Part shown: positions 48,437 to 59,100 of the stretch, in pieces
Layout of the letters: each line of letters begins with the position of its first letter
Numbering within the stretch: the stretch's first letter is position 1
NCBI GenBank assembly: GCA_036676355.1
Contig: JAKFDA010000078.1
Coordinates: forward strand, 1-64,000
Length of the DNA stretch: 64,000 nt
Source: ZC4RG42 sp036676355
GTDB taxonomy: Bacteria > Pseudomonadota > Gammaproteobacteria > Burkholderiales > SG8-39
Direction of reading: 5' to 3'
Notes under the pieces: generated by a model
The model's input: only the letters and a program-made list of their open reading frames with translations
What the model was told of the DNA's origin: nothing
Databases searched by the model: none
Made by a program: the position numbers and the translations under genes

Positions 48437-50923
48437 GTGAATCGTCAACCGCTTCCTTTAGAATCGTCGACTCCCGCACAACCGGCCCGCGCGATGATCT
48501 TCTCTCGCATGCGGTGGAATTTCGCCGTCAAAGCCGTAGTTGTTTCCACCGCCGGGCTCTTGTGTGCCTCGGTATTCGCTTATACGACCCTGTATAAGCG
48601 GCTTGACGGCTGGTTGCAGGACTCGTTGCAGCGCACCGTCGCCGCACCGATCGATTTAAGCGACGTCCTCGTCGTCGATATCGACGACGCGTCGCTGAGC
48701 ACCCTGGTGCGCGCGCTCGGCCCCTGGCCCTATACGCGCGACACCTTCGCCTACGCGCAGTCCTATCTGATGGAACACGGCGCACGTCTTGTTGTGTACG
48801 ACCTGCTGCTTGCGGACGTGCGCGAAGGCGACGAGAACTTCAGTCCGGCAGCGCGCCACAACGTTGTGTATGCGGGGGCGGGCTTCACCGTCCCGCTGCC
48901 CGTCACGCCCGCTTACCGAACCCAGCTTGAAGCACTCGCTATCGGCCGCGACGACAATCCACGGGGAACGGATAGCGAAGCGCCGATCGGCGACGGCTAT
49001 CGCTATTGGTCGTATCTAAAGCTCCCGCTAACGACTGCGGCGAGCGGCCGCGCAGTCGGCGTCATGAATATTCAGCCGGATGAGGACGGCGTAGTGCGTC
49101 GCGTGGCCTTGTTCCATGGCACGCAGGGCTATGTGCTGCCGAGCCTCTCGCTCGCCGCGCTCATCGCCGCGCACCCGGAGCAGGTGGAAGCCGATTGGGC
49201 GCATCGCGCACTGCGTGTGCGCCGTGTAGACGTGCCGCTCACCGAGGGTGGCGAGGCGCTGTTGCGCTATCCGTCGAACACCGACGAATTGCGCGTCGTT
49301 CCATTCTATGAATTGATGTTCTCGGCGACGCGCTCAGCGCCGGCCAACGCGCTGTTGCCGGATGTGAGAAACAAGACGGTGTTCATCGGCAGTTCGAGCT
49401 TCGCCGCCGGCACCCATGCCTATACGCCGATGGCGCGTATGGCCGGCGTACAACTCTCCGCCTTGACCTACGCCATGCTCGCCAATCGCAGCGTCCTTTC
49501 ACCGCCGCGGCTTGTGCTCGACGGTGCCATCGCAGCGTTCGCGCTGGCGTTGCCGCTGCTGCTGCTATGGCGCGGCGTGGAGGCAAGCGGACGCGCCTTC
49601 CTGCTCATCTTTTTCGGCCTGCCGCTGCTGTGCTTCGGCATCGCCATCGCACTGCTGATGGGCGGACATCAGTCCAACTGGCTGTATGCCGTGACGGTCG
49701 GGCTGGCGGCGTGGATTGGCGTACTCGCGATCTGGTTGTTCGATCTGGCCAACGATCAACGACGGCTGCGTTACGAGGCCATCGCGGCGCGCGAAGCCAA
49801 CCGTCTCAAAAGCGAGTTCCTCAACCAGGTCACGCATGAATTGCGCACGCCGCTGACCGCGATCATGGGTTTCAACAAGATCAATCAATACACCGAGGAT
49901 CTCGGTCGCGACTCGCGCATCAAGAACAGCGAGATCATCGGCCGCAATTGCGATCACCTGCTCGCGCTGATCAACAACAATCTCGATCTGGCAAAAATGG
50001 AAACCGGCAGCCTGGTCATCGCATCCGCGCCCGAAGACCCGGAGCAATTGTGTCGCGACATCGTCGCGACCCTGCAACCCGTCGCCGACGAAAAACGGCT
50101 GCGACTCAAATTCACGCGCGTGACCGAGTTGCCCGCGGCGCTGATGCTCGACGCATTTCGCGTCCGTCAAGTACTGATGAATCTACTCGGCAACGCGCTC
50201 AAGTTCACCCAGCGCGGCACCGTCGAACTCGCGGTCAGTTGGCACAGCGCGACGCTCTTGCTCGAAGTACGCGATACCGGCGCCGGCATTCCCGCCGACG
50301 CACTCGAGCGCATTTTCCATCCCTTCGAGCAGGTCGACGCCAAAGTTGCGCAACGCTTCGGCGGCACAGGCCTCGGTCTCGCCATTACGCGCACTCTGGT
50401 CGAATTGATGGATGGCGTGATCGAAGTGGAATCGGAGCCCGGCATCGGCTCGCTCTTCCGAGTCCGGCTGCCGGCCGAAGTGACTGCTCGCCCCGACACG
50501 GTGCGTCCGATCACCGACGCGCGCCCCATGGAAATTTTGTCCGGCCGTGTATTAATTGCCGAAGATAACGAAGACATCCGCGCACTGATCGAACTGCAAT
50601 TGACCAAGCTTGGGGTCGAGACAGTCTCCGTGCCGAACGGCCTTGCCGCCGTCGAGACCGCATTGGCGGCCCCCTTCGATGCAGTGCTGATCGACATGGA
50701 AATGCCGGTCATGAACGGCTTCGAAGCAATCAATGTTCTCCGTACTCGCAACTACCACGGCACGATCCTTGCCTTGACCGCCCACCAGGAGGGATTGGAA
50801 ATCGAACGCGCGCTCGCTTCGGGTTGCGACGGCGTGGTACGAAAACCAGCCAGCATCGAATCTTTGCGCACCGCCCTGAGGTCGGTTCTGCGTGGCTCGC
50901 GCCGCGCCACGGGAAGTGCGTAA
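48437..50923 (+). CDS. CHASE2-domain hybrid histidine kinase
   Basis: 828 aa. TM1 is at about residues 29-50, a periplasmic CHASE2 sensor runs from 60 to 340 (DVLVVDIDDASLSTL, GPWPYTRDTFA, NKTVFIGSSS are typical), and three helices lie at about 355-435. HisKA follows with His467 in QVTHELRTPLTAIMGF. The ATPase domain has N-box NLLGNALKF, G1 VRDTGAGIP and G2 GGTGLGLAIT. The C-terminal receiver has phospho-acceptor Asp753 in VLIDMEMPVMNGF. The next two genes encode an Hpt protein and a response regulator, giving a full His-Asp-His-Asp relay in one operon. Confidence 0.92.
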   Translation: MNRQPLPLESSTPAQPARAMIFSRMRWNFAVKAVVVSTAGLLCASVFAYTTLYKRLDGWLQDSLQRTVAAPIDLSDVLVVDIDDASLSTLVRALGPWPYTRDTFAYAQSYLMEHGARLVVYDLLLADVREGDENFSPAARHNVVYAGAGFTVPLPVTPAYRTQLEALAIGRDDNPRGTDSEAPIGDGYRYWSYLKLPLTTAASGRAVGVMNIQPDEDGVVRRVALFHGTQGYVLPSLSLAALIAAHPEQVEADWAHRALRVRRVDVPLTEGGEALLRYPSNTDELRVVPFYELMFSATRSAPANALLPDVRNKTVFIGSSSFAAGTHAYTPMARMAGVQLSALTYAMLANRSVLSPPRLVLDGAIAAFALALPLLLLWRGVEASGRAFLLIFFGLPLLCFGIAIALLMGGHQSNWLYAVTVGLAAWIGVLAIWLFDLANDQRRLRYEAIAAREANRLKSEFLNQVTHELRTPLTAIMGFNKINQYTEDLGRDSRIKNSEIIGRNCDHLLALINNNLDLAKMETGSLVIASAPEDPEQLCRDIVATLQPVADEKRLRLKFTRVTELPAALMLDAFRVRQVLMNLLGNALKFTQRGTVELAVSWHSATLLLEVRDTGAGIPADALERIFHPFEQVDAKVAQRFGGTGLGLAITRTLVELMDGVIEVESEPGIGSLFRVRLPAEVTARPDTVRPITDARPMEILSGRVLIAEDNEDIRALIELQLTKLGVETVSVPNGLAAVETALAAPFDAVLIDMEMPVMNGFEAINVLRTRNYHGTILALTAHQEGLEIERALASGCDGVVRKPASIESLRTALRSVLRGSRRATGSA

Positions 50924-50947
50924 GCCGGGTAATGGGGGACAGTCATC

Positions 50948-51316
50948 ATGCAGCGCTTACAAACCGTTTCGTCGGATCGTGCGCGCGCCTACAACGCCGC
51001 GCTCGGCGGCATTCCCGCACATCGGATCTGTGTCCGGGTCTCAAGCGAGCTCGAACCGCTGATCCCGCGTTTTCTGGCCAATCGACGCACGGAAATCGCT
51101 TCGCTTGAACAAGCCGTCGAATCGAAGGACGTGGAAACGCTGCGCCGCATTGGTCACGGCCTCAAGGGCGTGGGCGGCGGCTATGGCTTCGATGAGATCA
51201 CCCGCATCGGGGCGCAGATCGAACTCTATGCAAAAACCGGCAACAATGAAGCGACCCGTCGGCTCGTTCGGGCGCTGAAGCGCTATCTCGACGACGTCGA
51301 AGTGAGCTTCGACTAG
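50948..51316 (+). CDS. Hpt domain phosphotransfer protein
   Basis: 122 aa, helical. The phospho-accepting His70 is in LRRIGHGLKGVGGGYGFDEI (the H-x-x-K-G motif of Hpt domains). No other domain is present. It lies 24 bp after the hybrid kinase and 25 bp before the response regulator gene, which fits a free-standing relay protein from the kinase's receiver to that regulator. Confidence 0.9.
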   Translation: MQRLQTVSSDRARAYNAALGGIPAHRICVRVSSELEPLIPRFLANRRTEIASLEQAVESKDVETLRRIGHGLKGVGGGYGFDEITRIGAQIELYAKTGNNEATRRLVRALKRYLDDVEVSFD

Positions 51317-51341
51317 TCGGACATCGCCGAGGAGGCAAATC

Positions 51342-52100
51342 ATGCGCATCGCACTGCTTGAAGACGACTCCGCTCAACGCGATCTGGTGAAACTGTGGCT
51401 CGACGGCGCAGGACACGTCTGCCACGCGTACGGCCGATCGAAGGATTTCATGCGCATCCTCACGCGCGACACGTTCGATCTGCTGCTCATCGACTGGGAA
51501 CTGCCCGACATCAACGGCGATGTCGTGCTCGAATGGGTGCGTCGCAACGTGCACGAATACGTCCCGGTGATGTTCGCCACCGCGCGCAGCGATGAAGAAG
51601 ATATCTGCGCCATTCTGCGTGCGGGCGCCGACGACTACCTGGCCAAACCGCTGCGCAAGAACGAATTGCTCGCGCGCATCGAAGCGCTCGGCCGACGCGG
51701 CAAACAGCCGATCGCCAACGGCGAGCCCTTGTGTGTCGGCGATTTCGAGATCGACTTCGAATGCCGTGTCCTGCGTCGCGGCGGCACGCCCGTGTTGCTG
51801 ACGCAAAAGGATTTCGACCTTGCCGTATTCCTGTTTCGCAACGTCGGAAATCTGCTCTCGCGCGGCCACATTCTGGAAACCGTCTGGGGTCGCAATCCCG
51901 ATCTCAACACGCGCACGGTCGACACGCATATCAGCCGCCTGCGTTCCAAGCTCGGCCTGGTGCCGGAGAACGGTTGGCGCCTGTGCGCCGTCTATCAGCA
52001 AGGCTATCGACTCGAACCGGTCGCCGAACGCGACGCATCCGTCCTCGCACGCCGCGGCAACAAGGCGCCCGAACCGATCGTCTACGCAACGCCACAGTGA
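51342..52100 (+). CDS. Response regulator with winged-helix output
   Basis: 252 aa. The receiver has EDD at residues 7-9, Asp51 in LLLIDWELPDING, an ATARS segment and AKPLRKNELLARI. The output domain is of OmpR type (LLTQKDFDLAVFLFRNVGNLLSRGHILE in parts, then VDTHISRLRSKLGL). A ~25-residue unstructured tail follows. Terminal output of the phosphorelay; targets unknown. A ribosome site GAGGAGG-like (GGAGG) precedes the ATG. Confidence 0.9.
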   Translation: MRIALLEDDSAQRDLVKLWLDGAGHVCHAYGRSKDFMRILTRDTFDLLLIDWELPDINGDVVLEWVRRNVHEYVPVMFATARSDEEDICAILRAGADDYLAKPLRKNELLARIEALGRRGKQPIANGEPLCVGDFEIDFECRVLRRGGTPVLLTQKDFDLAVFLFRNVGNLLSRGHILETVWGRNPDLNTRTVDTHISRLRSKLGLVPENGWRLCAVYQQGYRLEPVAERDASVLARRGNKAPEPIVYATPQ

Positions 52101-52121
52101 GGCAGTCGATCACGAGTTGAG

Positions 52122-52162
52122 CGTCAATGAAAAACCGCGCAACGCGCGGTTTTTCATTGACG
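52122..52162 (+). terminator. Strong terminator after the phosphorelay operon
   Basis: CGTCAATGAAAAACCGCGC (52122-52140) and its perfect complement (52144-52162) leave a 3-base loop. The right arm carries TTTTT after the GC part. This is a 19-bp perfect stem that can act in both directions. Confidence 0.85.
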
Positions 52163-52197
52163 GCAGGCGCGGCAGTCCATCGCCCATGAACGAACTA

Positions 52198-52226
52198 CAG
52201 ACATCCGCCCGCGTGGCGGATGTCTG
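52198..52226 (+). terminator. Second hairpin after the phosphorelay operon
   Basis: CAGACATCCGCC (52198-52209) and GGCGGATGTCTG (52215-52226) form a perfect 12-bp stem with a 5-base loop, followed by TTTATG. A second terminator 36 bp after the first, probably a back-up. Confidence 0.65.
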
Positions 52227-52675
52227 TTTATGCATAATCGTCATGCGCGCACACACCTCGTGCCGGTCAGGCGTTCCCGGCGCCGGCCGATTTCGTCGCA
52301 GCGAGAATCGCCGTGTTTGTCGCATTGACGCTGTCTGCAGTGATCGGGGGTGCAATGCTGGGAATGCACGGAACAGCGATGGGAGTAATGCGAATGCAAC
52401 GCCATCGCGCGACGCATTCGCTGAGAATGACTCCCTCATTCCGGCGAAAACGGGAGAAAGCCATTCGCCTCCTTGATTTACAGGATGTCGCCCCCATCTC
52501 GTGAGGAGTCGACAAATGGCCGTATATGTTGTCTTATGTTGATCAGGTCTGTCGTGCCGACAATCTGAGCAAGCGATTTTCGACCGCCCGCGATTGCCCC
52601 GCGCCTTATCGAGACCGCGGGGTCTTTCATTTTTACCGACCGCAACGCCGGATCGGGTTGATACAGGAGAAAATC
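52227..52675. other. 449-bp intergenic region with a possible leader structure
   Basis: No convincing gene. Short frames on both strands (for example 52313-52504) lack protein character. Near the right end CCCCGCG (52597-52603) can pair with CGCGGGG (52616-52622). Alternatively AGACC (52612-52616) can pair with GGTCT (52621-52625) ahead of TTCATTTTT. The two stems exclude each other, as in attenuators, in front of the small gene at 52676. A GGCGAAAACGGGAG stretch near 52442 recalls the common dispersed CCCGCGAAAGCGGG repeat. Confidence 0.4.
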
Positions 52676-52804
52676 ATGGCCAAAGGACAGATGCGCGGAA
52701 ATCGGGAAATCAAAAAGCCGAAGCAGAAGAAGGAGCCAGCGCCGGCTCCTGCCGGATTCGCCAGGGGCATGACGCCGCCGACCGGAAACCCGAAGAAGAA
52801 GTGA
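52676..52804 (+). CDS. Small basic conserved protein
   Basis: 42 aa, very Lys/Pro-rich: MAKGQMRGNREIKKPKQKK at the start, then an Ala/Pro stretch and PTGNPKKK. Proteins with the same MAKGQ-x-R-x-NRE-x-KKPK start are, as I recall, widespread among proteobacteria as hypotheticals. ACAGGAGA lies 6 bases before the ATG, a good ribosome site. The frame extends upstream to 52526 without support. Nucleic-acid binding is conceivable from the charge only. Confidence 0.72.
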   Translation: MAKGQMRGNREIKKPKQKKEPAPAPAGFARGMTPPTGNPKKK

Positions 52805-53172
52805 TCGAACAAGCGTGGCTGTCCGCGCTTTAGCAACGACGGCCGCGCTGCAGCGCCCATCCTGAGCGCTCCCAACATCGCAATCCGCAGTGCTGGTCGC
52901 GATGTACTACCGACCTTTTCACTTGCCGGCGCGCGGATGCGGCGCACTGCGCGATCCTGGTCTTCACAGGCGGCCGATGACGCCGCACATTTCCATTTGC
53001 GCCTGACCTGACTGCCCCGACAGTTGACAAGGCGCAAGCTCGCTTCGACGCGCGCCGGAGCTCCATCTGAACGGTATGCCGTGGCATCTCCCTGCAATGA
53101 GATCCGCGCTATCTTCAATCGGGTTTGTCCGCTTCGGCGCCTGTCGCAAGCCCCCTGACCGCAAAGGCGCTC
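52805..53172. other. 368-bp region upstream of the glucan synthase
   Basis: No gene recognised. A TTGACA at about 53032 lacks a good -10. The last 48 bases are in frame with the glucan synthase from a TTG at 53125, but a ribosome-like AAAGG and homology both favour the ATG at 53173. Confidence 0.4.
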
Positions 53173-56100
53173 ATGCACTCGATCCTTCGTTACGCATTCG
53201 GACATCGCTTCACATCGCCGCCCTGGAATGACCGAAGGCCGGTGAGAGAAGAATTGTTCGGCGTCGAACGGCTCGAGCAACACGCGGAAAGCCTCGCCGC
53301 CGCGCAGACGGTCGCGGCAAAACCGCCGGCCGTCCTCCCGTTACACGCCCGGCTCGACGAGAACGCCGCTGTGTTGCTCGCCGCCTATCGCGCGAGCGCC
53401 GCCGAGCTGGAGCGCGGCCGCAGTGTGGTTCCCGCCGCGGAATGGCTGCTCGACAACTATCACATCGTCGAAGAGCAGATCCGCGAGATCCGGGATGATC
53501 TGCCCCCCGGCTATTACCGCCAGTTGCCGAAACTGGCCGAGGGATCGTTCGCCGGGTATCCGCGCGTATTCGGCCTGGCCTGGGCCTTCGTCGCCCACAC
53601 CGACAGCAACTTCGATCCCGACATATTGCGTCGCTTCATTGCCGCTTATCAGCGGGTCCAGCCGCTCACGATCGGCGAACTGTGGGCGGTTGCGATTACG
53701 CTGCGCATCGTTCTCATCGAGAACCTGCGCCGCCTCGCCGACCAGATGACGGCCGGGCGAGCCGCGCGCGCAGATGCCGATACGCTGGCCAACCGGCTGC
53801 TCGCACCCGGGGGTGCCCGCGCTGCGCTCGAGTCGGACATCTCCACTCGTTCGACCGTGCCCTTGTCCGAACCCTTCGCCGCACAACTTGCCAAGCGCCT
53901 GAGAGACCGTGATCCGAGAACGACGCCGGCGCTCGGCTGGCTGGAGGAGCGGCTCTTGTCGCAAGGCACCTCGGTCGATGAAGTAGTGCAGCACGCGCAA
54001 CAACGACAGGGTGCTTCCAACGTCAGCGTGCGCAATGTCATTACCAGCATGCGGCTGATTTCCGATATCGACTGGGCGGAACTGGTTGAGAGTGTCAGCC
54101 TCGTCGATGAACGGCTGCGCGCGGAGAGTGCTTTTGCCGCGATGGACTTCACCACACGCAATCTGTATCGCAGCGCGATCGAATTGCTGGCCCGCGGTTC
54201 GTCATACGCGGAACTCGAAGTTGCCGATCAGGCGCTGCAGGCCGCCCGGCTCGCCGCGGCAGACACGGCCACTGCGGTGGACGCTGAGCGTGTCGGCGAT
54301 CCCGGCTATCACCTGATCGGCGAAGGCCGCCGCGCGTTCGAGCAAACGATCGAATTCCGGCCGCCGCCCCGCCTACGCATCAGCCGCTTCAACATTCGTC
54401 TCGGCATAGGCGGCTACATCGGCGCGATCCTGTTCGTCACAACCGGGCTGCTGGCCTTCGCGCTATCCGTACTCGCCACCCCGGGCATTGACGCCGGCTG
54501 GCTTGCGCTATTCGCGCTGATCGCATTCCTTCCGGCGACCGAAGCGGCAACCGCACTGGTCAATCGTGGAGTCACGCGCAGTTACGGCGCGATGACTTTG
54601 CCGGGCCTCGAGCTCAAGACAGGCGTTCCGTCGTCGCTACGCACCCTCATTGCCGTGCCGACGTTGCTGATCAGCGAAGCCGAGGTGCTGGAGCAAATCG
54701 AACAACTGGAAGTCCACCATCTCGCCGGCACCGGCGGCGACCTCACTTTTGCTTTGTTGTCGGACGGCATCGATGCGGATGAAGAGGTCCTGCCGGGCGA
54801 TGCGCAGCTGCTCGCCGTCGCGACCGAGGCGATCGCGGAACTCAACCGACGCTACGAGCCGGGACCCGGCGGCGATCGCTTCCTTTTGCTGCATCGACAC
54901 CGCGTCTTCAATGCAGGCGAAAACATATGGATGGGATGGGAACGCAAAAGGGGCAAGCTGCATGAACTCAACCGTCTGTTGCGCGGCGCCACCGATACCA
55001 CGTTCATGCCCGTCGCCGGATGCGCCCCGCAAGTGCCGGCCGATGTACGCTTTGTCATTACGCTCGATGCCGACACGCGACTGCCGAGAGACGCCGCGGT
55101 CCGACTGATCGGCAAGATGGCTCATCCGCTGAACCGACCCAAATTCAGCGAGACCGAGCAACGCGTGATCGACGGCTACGCCATTCTTCAGCCGCGCGTC
55201 ACGCCTTCGCTGCCGGTCGGCCGCGAAGGGTCGTTCTATCAAAGACTCTATTCCGGCCCCGGCGGCATGGATCCCTATGCGTCGGCCGTTTCCGATGTGT
55301 ATCAGGATCTGTTCGGCGAAGGTTCCTACACCGGCAAAGGCATTTACGACGTCGACGCCTTCGAGGCGGCACTTCGCGGCCGCGTACCGGAAAACGCCTT
55401 GCTCAGCCACGATCTGTTCGAAGGCGTTTTCGCCCGCGCCGGTCTGGCTTCCGACATCGAGGTGGTCGAGGAATTTCCGTCTCGCTACGACGTTTCCGCC
55501 AAACGCAAGCATCGCTGGACGCGCGGGGACTGGCAGCTGCTTCCCTGGATACTCGGACACCGCAGCGGCAACCGGGCAGTGCCGTCGATCGGTCGCGGCA
55601 AGATGCTGGACAACCTGCGTCGATCGCTGCTCACGCCGTTCACCCTGCTGGCGTTCGGACTGTGCTGGCTGCTTCCGCAGCCTGCAAGCATGGAAGGCAC
55701 GCTGCTCGTCCTCGCCGCCTTCGCGATTCCGCCTTTCCTTCCGGTCGTTTTTTCAATCCTGCCGCATCGTCCCGGCGTTCGTCTCGGCAACCATCTTCGC
55801 GCACTCGCGACCGATCTGCGCCTCGCGATCGTGCAGACTTTCTTCTCGCTCGCCTTCCTGCCCGATCGAGCCCGGCGCATGGTGGATGCGATCGTCAGAA
55901 CGCTGGTGCGGCTATGCGTGACGCGTCGTCATATGCTCGAGTGGACAACTGCTGCGCAGGCGAAGGAAAGTCCGCAGCTGAATATGCGCGGCTTCTATCT
56001 GAAGATGGCGGGCGGCACGTCGCTCGGCCTCATCATGGCGGCGGCCGCGGTCGCATTCGCGCCGTCGTCCTGGCCGTTGGTGCTGCCCTTTGCGCTGCTC

Positions 56101-59100
56101 TGGCTGATCGCACCGGCACTGGCCTCATGGGCCAGCCGGTCGCCGACGGCCGTGCGGTTCGCCATCGCCGACTCGGATGCGCAGGACTTGCGCCTCATCG
56201 GGCGACGCACCTGGCGCTTCTTCGAAACCTTCGTGACGCCGTCGAGCAACATGCTGCCGCCGGACAATTTCCAGGAGACTCCGAAGCCGATCGTCGCGCA
56301 ACGGACATCGCCGACCAATATCGGTCTCTATCTGCTCTCGACCGTCGCCGCGCGCGACTTCGGCTGGACCGGCACAACAGAGACGGTCGAGCGACTGGAA
56401 GCGACCTTCGATGCAATGCAAAAGCTGCCGCAGCTCAAAGGCCATTTCTTCAACTGGTACGGAACGCAGGATCTGCAGGCCTTGGCGCCGGCATATGTTT
56501 CATCCGTCGACAGCGGCAATCTGGCCGGCCATCTCATTGCGCTCGCCAACGCCTGCGACGAATGGGCGGACGACTCGCACGTATCGGTACCGAATGCCCG
56601 GCCCGGCATGGCCGACAATCTTCGTCTGGCGCGCGAGACGCTCAACGCCCTGCCTGCCGCGCAAAGCGAACGAGGGCTGCAGCTTGCCGCGCTTTTCGAA
56701 GAGATCGACGCGCAGTTGAATGGCGTGCAAGCGATCGAGACGATCTCTCCGACGTTGAAACGGCTGACCGAAAAGGCCACCAGGACAGCGCTCGAGATCA
56801 TCCCCGCAGTCGAAGGCGACGACATTCCCGATCTGGTTTTCTGGATCGAGGCGCTGCGCACGGCGGTGATCGAACACGCCCGCGATCGGCTGCACACTGC
56901 CGATGCGCCGCACGTGCTGCAAGACAGACTGAGAACGCTCGCCGCAACGGCGCGCGAAATGGCTTTGGCGATGGATTTCGCGTTTCTGCTCGATACTGAG
57001 CGGAAACTGTTGTCGATCGGCTACTCGCTTGCCGACAATCGGCTCGATCCCAGTTGCTACGATCTGCTCGCTTCGGAAGCGCGGCTCGCCAGCCTGTTCG
57101 CGATCGCCAAGGGCGACGTTACGACACAACACTGGTTTCGCCTCGGCCGGACAGCAACGCCTGTCGGCAGCGGGTCGGCGCTGATCTCCTGGTCCGGCTC
57201 GATGTTCGAATATCTGATGCCGTCGCTGGTGATGCGCGCGCCGGTCGGCAGTGTGCTCGAACAGACCAATCGACTGATCGTGCAGCACCAGCAATCTTAC
57301 GGGCGATCGTTGGGCACGCCGTGGGGCGTTTCGGAATCCGCCTATAACGCCCGCGACATGGAGTTCACCTACCAGTATTCCAACTTCGGCGTTCCCGGTC
57401 TCGGCCTGAAGCGCGGCCTCGCCGAAAACGTGGTGATCGCGCCCTATGCGACCGGTCTTGCCGGCATGGTGGACCCGCAAGGCGCACTGCAAAACTACGC
57501 TCGCCTTGCCGAGATGGGGGGAAGCGGCCGTTTCGGCTTCTATGAAGCCCTCGATTTCACTCGTTCGCGACTTCGCGATGACGAGGATGTCGCGATCGTG
57601 CGCAGTTTCATGGCCCATCACCAGGGCATGACCATCGTCGCCATCGACAATACGTTGCACGAGGGTCGGATGCGCGCCCGCTTCCATCGTGAACCGATGA
57701 TCCAGGCGAGCGAACTGCTGCTGCAGGAGCGCATGCCGCGCAACGTCGCCATTGCCCATCCGCGCGCCGAAGAGGTGAAGACGGCCGCGAGCGAAGCCGG
57801 CACCGAACCGTCGGCGATGCGTCGACTCACCGCCTCGACAGCCGGCGCGCCCGTCACGCACCTGCTCTGCAACGGGCGCTACGCAGTGATGCTGACCGCG
57901 GCCGGCGCGGGCTACAGCCGCTGGCGCGATATGGCGGTCACCCGATGGCGCGAAGACGCGACCCGCGACGACTGGGGCTCCTTCATTTTTCTGCGCGATA
58001 CGTTCAGCGGCGCCGTGTGGTCCGCCGGCACGCAGCCGATCGCCAACGATGCGGCACAACGCGAAGTGATCTTCGCCGAAGATCGCGCCGAATTCATCCG
58101 ATACGAAGGCACGCTCACGACCACCATGGACGTTCTGGTGTCGGGCGAGGCCGACGGCGAGGTCCGTCGCATCTCGCTGACCAACAGCGGACGCCGCGCA
58201 CGCGAAATCGAACTCACCTCCTATGCCGAAGTGGTTCTCACCACGCCGGCGGCCGACAATGCGCACCCGGCTTTCGCCAAGATGTTCGTGGAAACCGAAT
58301 ATCTCGCCGAATTCGGCGCACTCATTGCGACACGCCGACCGCGCTCGCGCGACGAACCGCCCATCTGGGCCGCACATTTCGCCGTGGTGGAAGGCGAGAT
58401 CGTCGCCGACCCGCAATACGAATCCGATCGCGCGCGTTTCATCGGCCGAGGTCGTACCGTCGGTACGGCGGCCGCCATGCTGGACAACCATGCGCTGTCG
58501 AACACGGCGGGGACGGTGCTCGATCCGATCTTTTCGCTCAGACAGCGCGTGCGGATTCCGTCGGGTCAGATCGCACGGATCGCGTTCTGGACCATGGTCG
58601 CGTCGTCGCGAGAAGAACTGCTCGATCTGGTCGACAAGCATCACGATCGCAGCGCGTTCGATCGTGCCAAGACGCTGGCCTGGACGCAGGCCCAGGTTCA
58701 ACTTCGCCATCTCGGTATCGAAGCGGAGGAAGCGGCCAATTTCCAGCGCCTGGCCGCGCCGATCCTGTATGCCGATGCGCGCTTCAGGGCGTCCTCCGAC
58801 GCCATCAGCCGCGGCGCCGGCGCGCAATCGGGCCTGTGGCCGCATGCGATTTCCGGCGATCTGCCGATCGTCATGCTGCGTATCGACGATATCGAGGACA
58901 TCGCCCAGGCCCGCCAACTACTGCGCGCGCACGAATACTGGCGCATGAAGCGCCTTGGCGTGGATCTCGTGATCGTCAACGAACGCGCATCCTCCTACGT
59001 GCAGGATTTGCAGAACGCCATCGACACCGCCGTGCGCATCAGCCAGTCGCGACCGCGTTTCGGCGCGGAATTCGCGCAAGGCTCGGTCTATGCGCTGCGC

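Noticed and set aside
56500..58917. 805-codon minus-strand frame, and 459- and 659-codon plus-strand frames (57945-59324, 55020-56999), inside the glucan synthase
   Set aside because: All lie within the intact ndvB frame and read as Arg/Ala-rich shadow protein without motifs.
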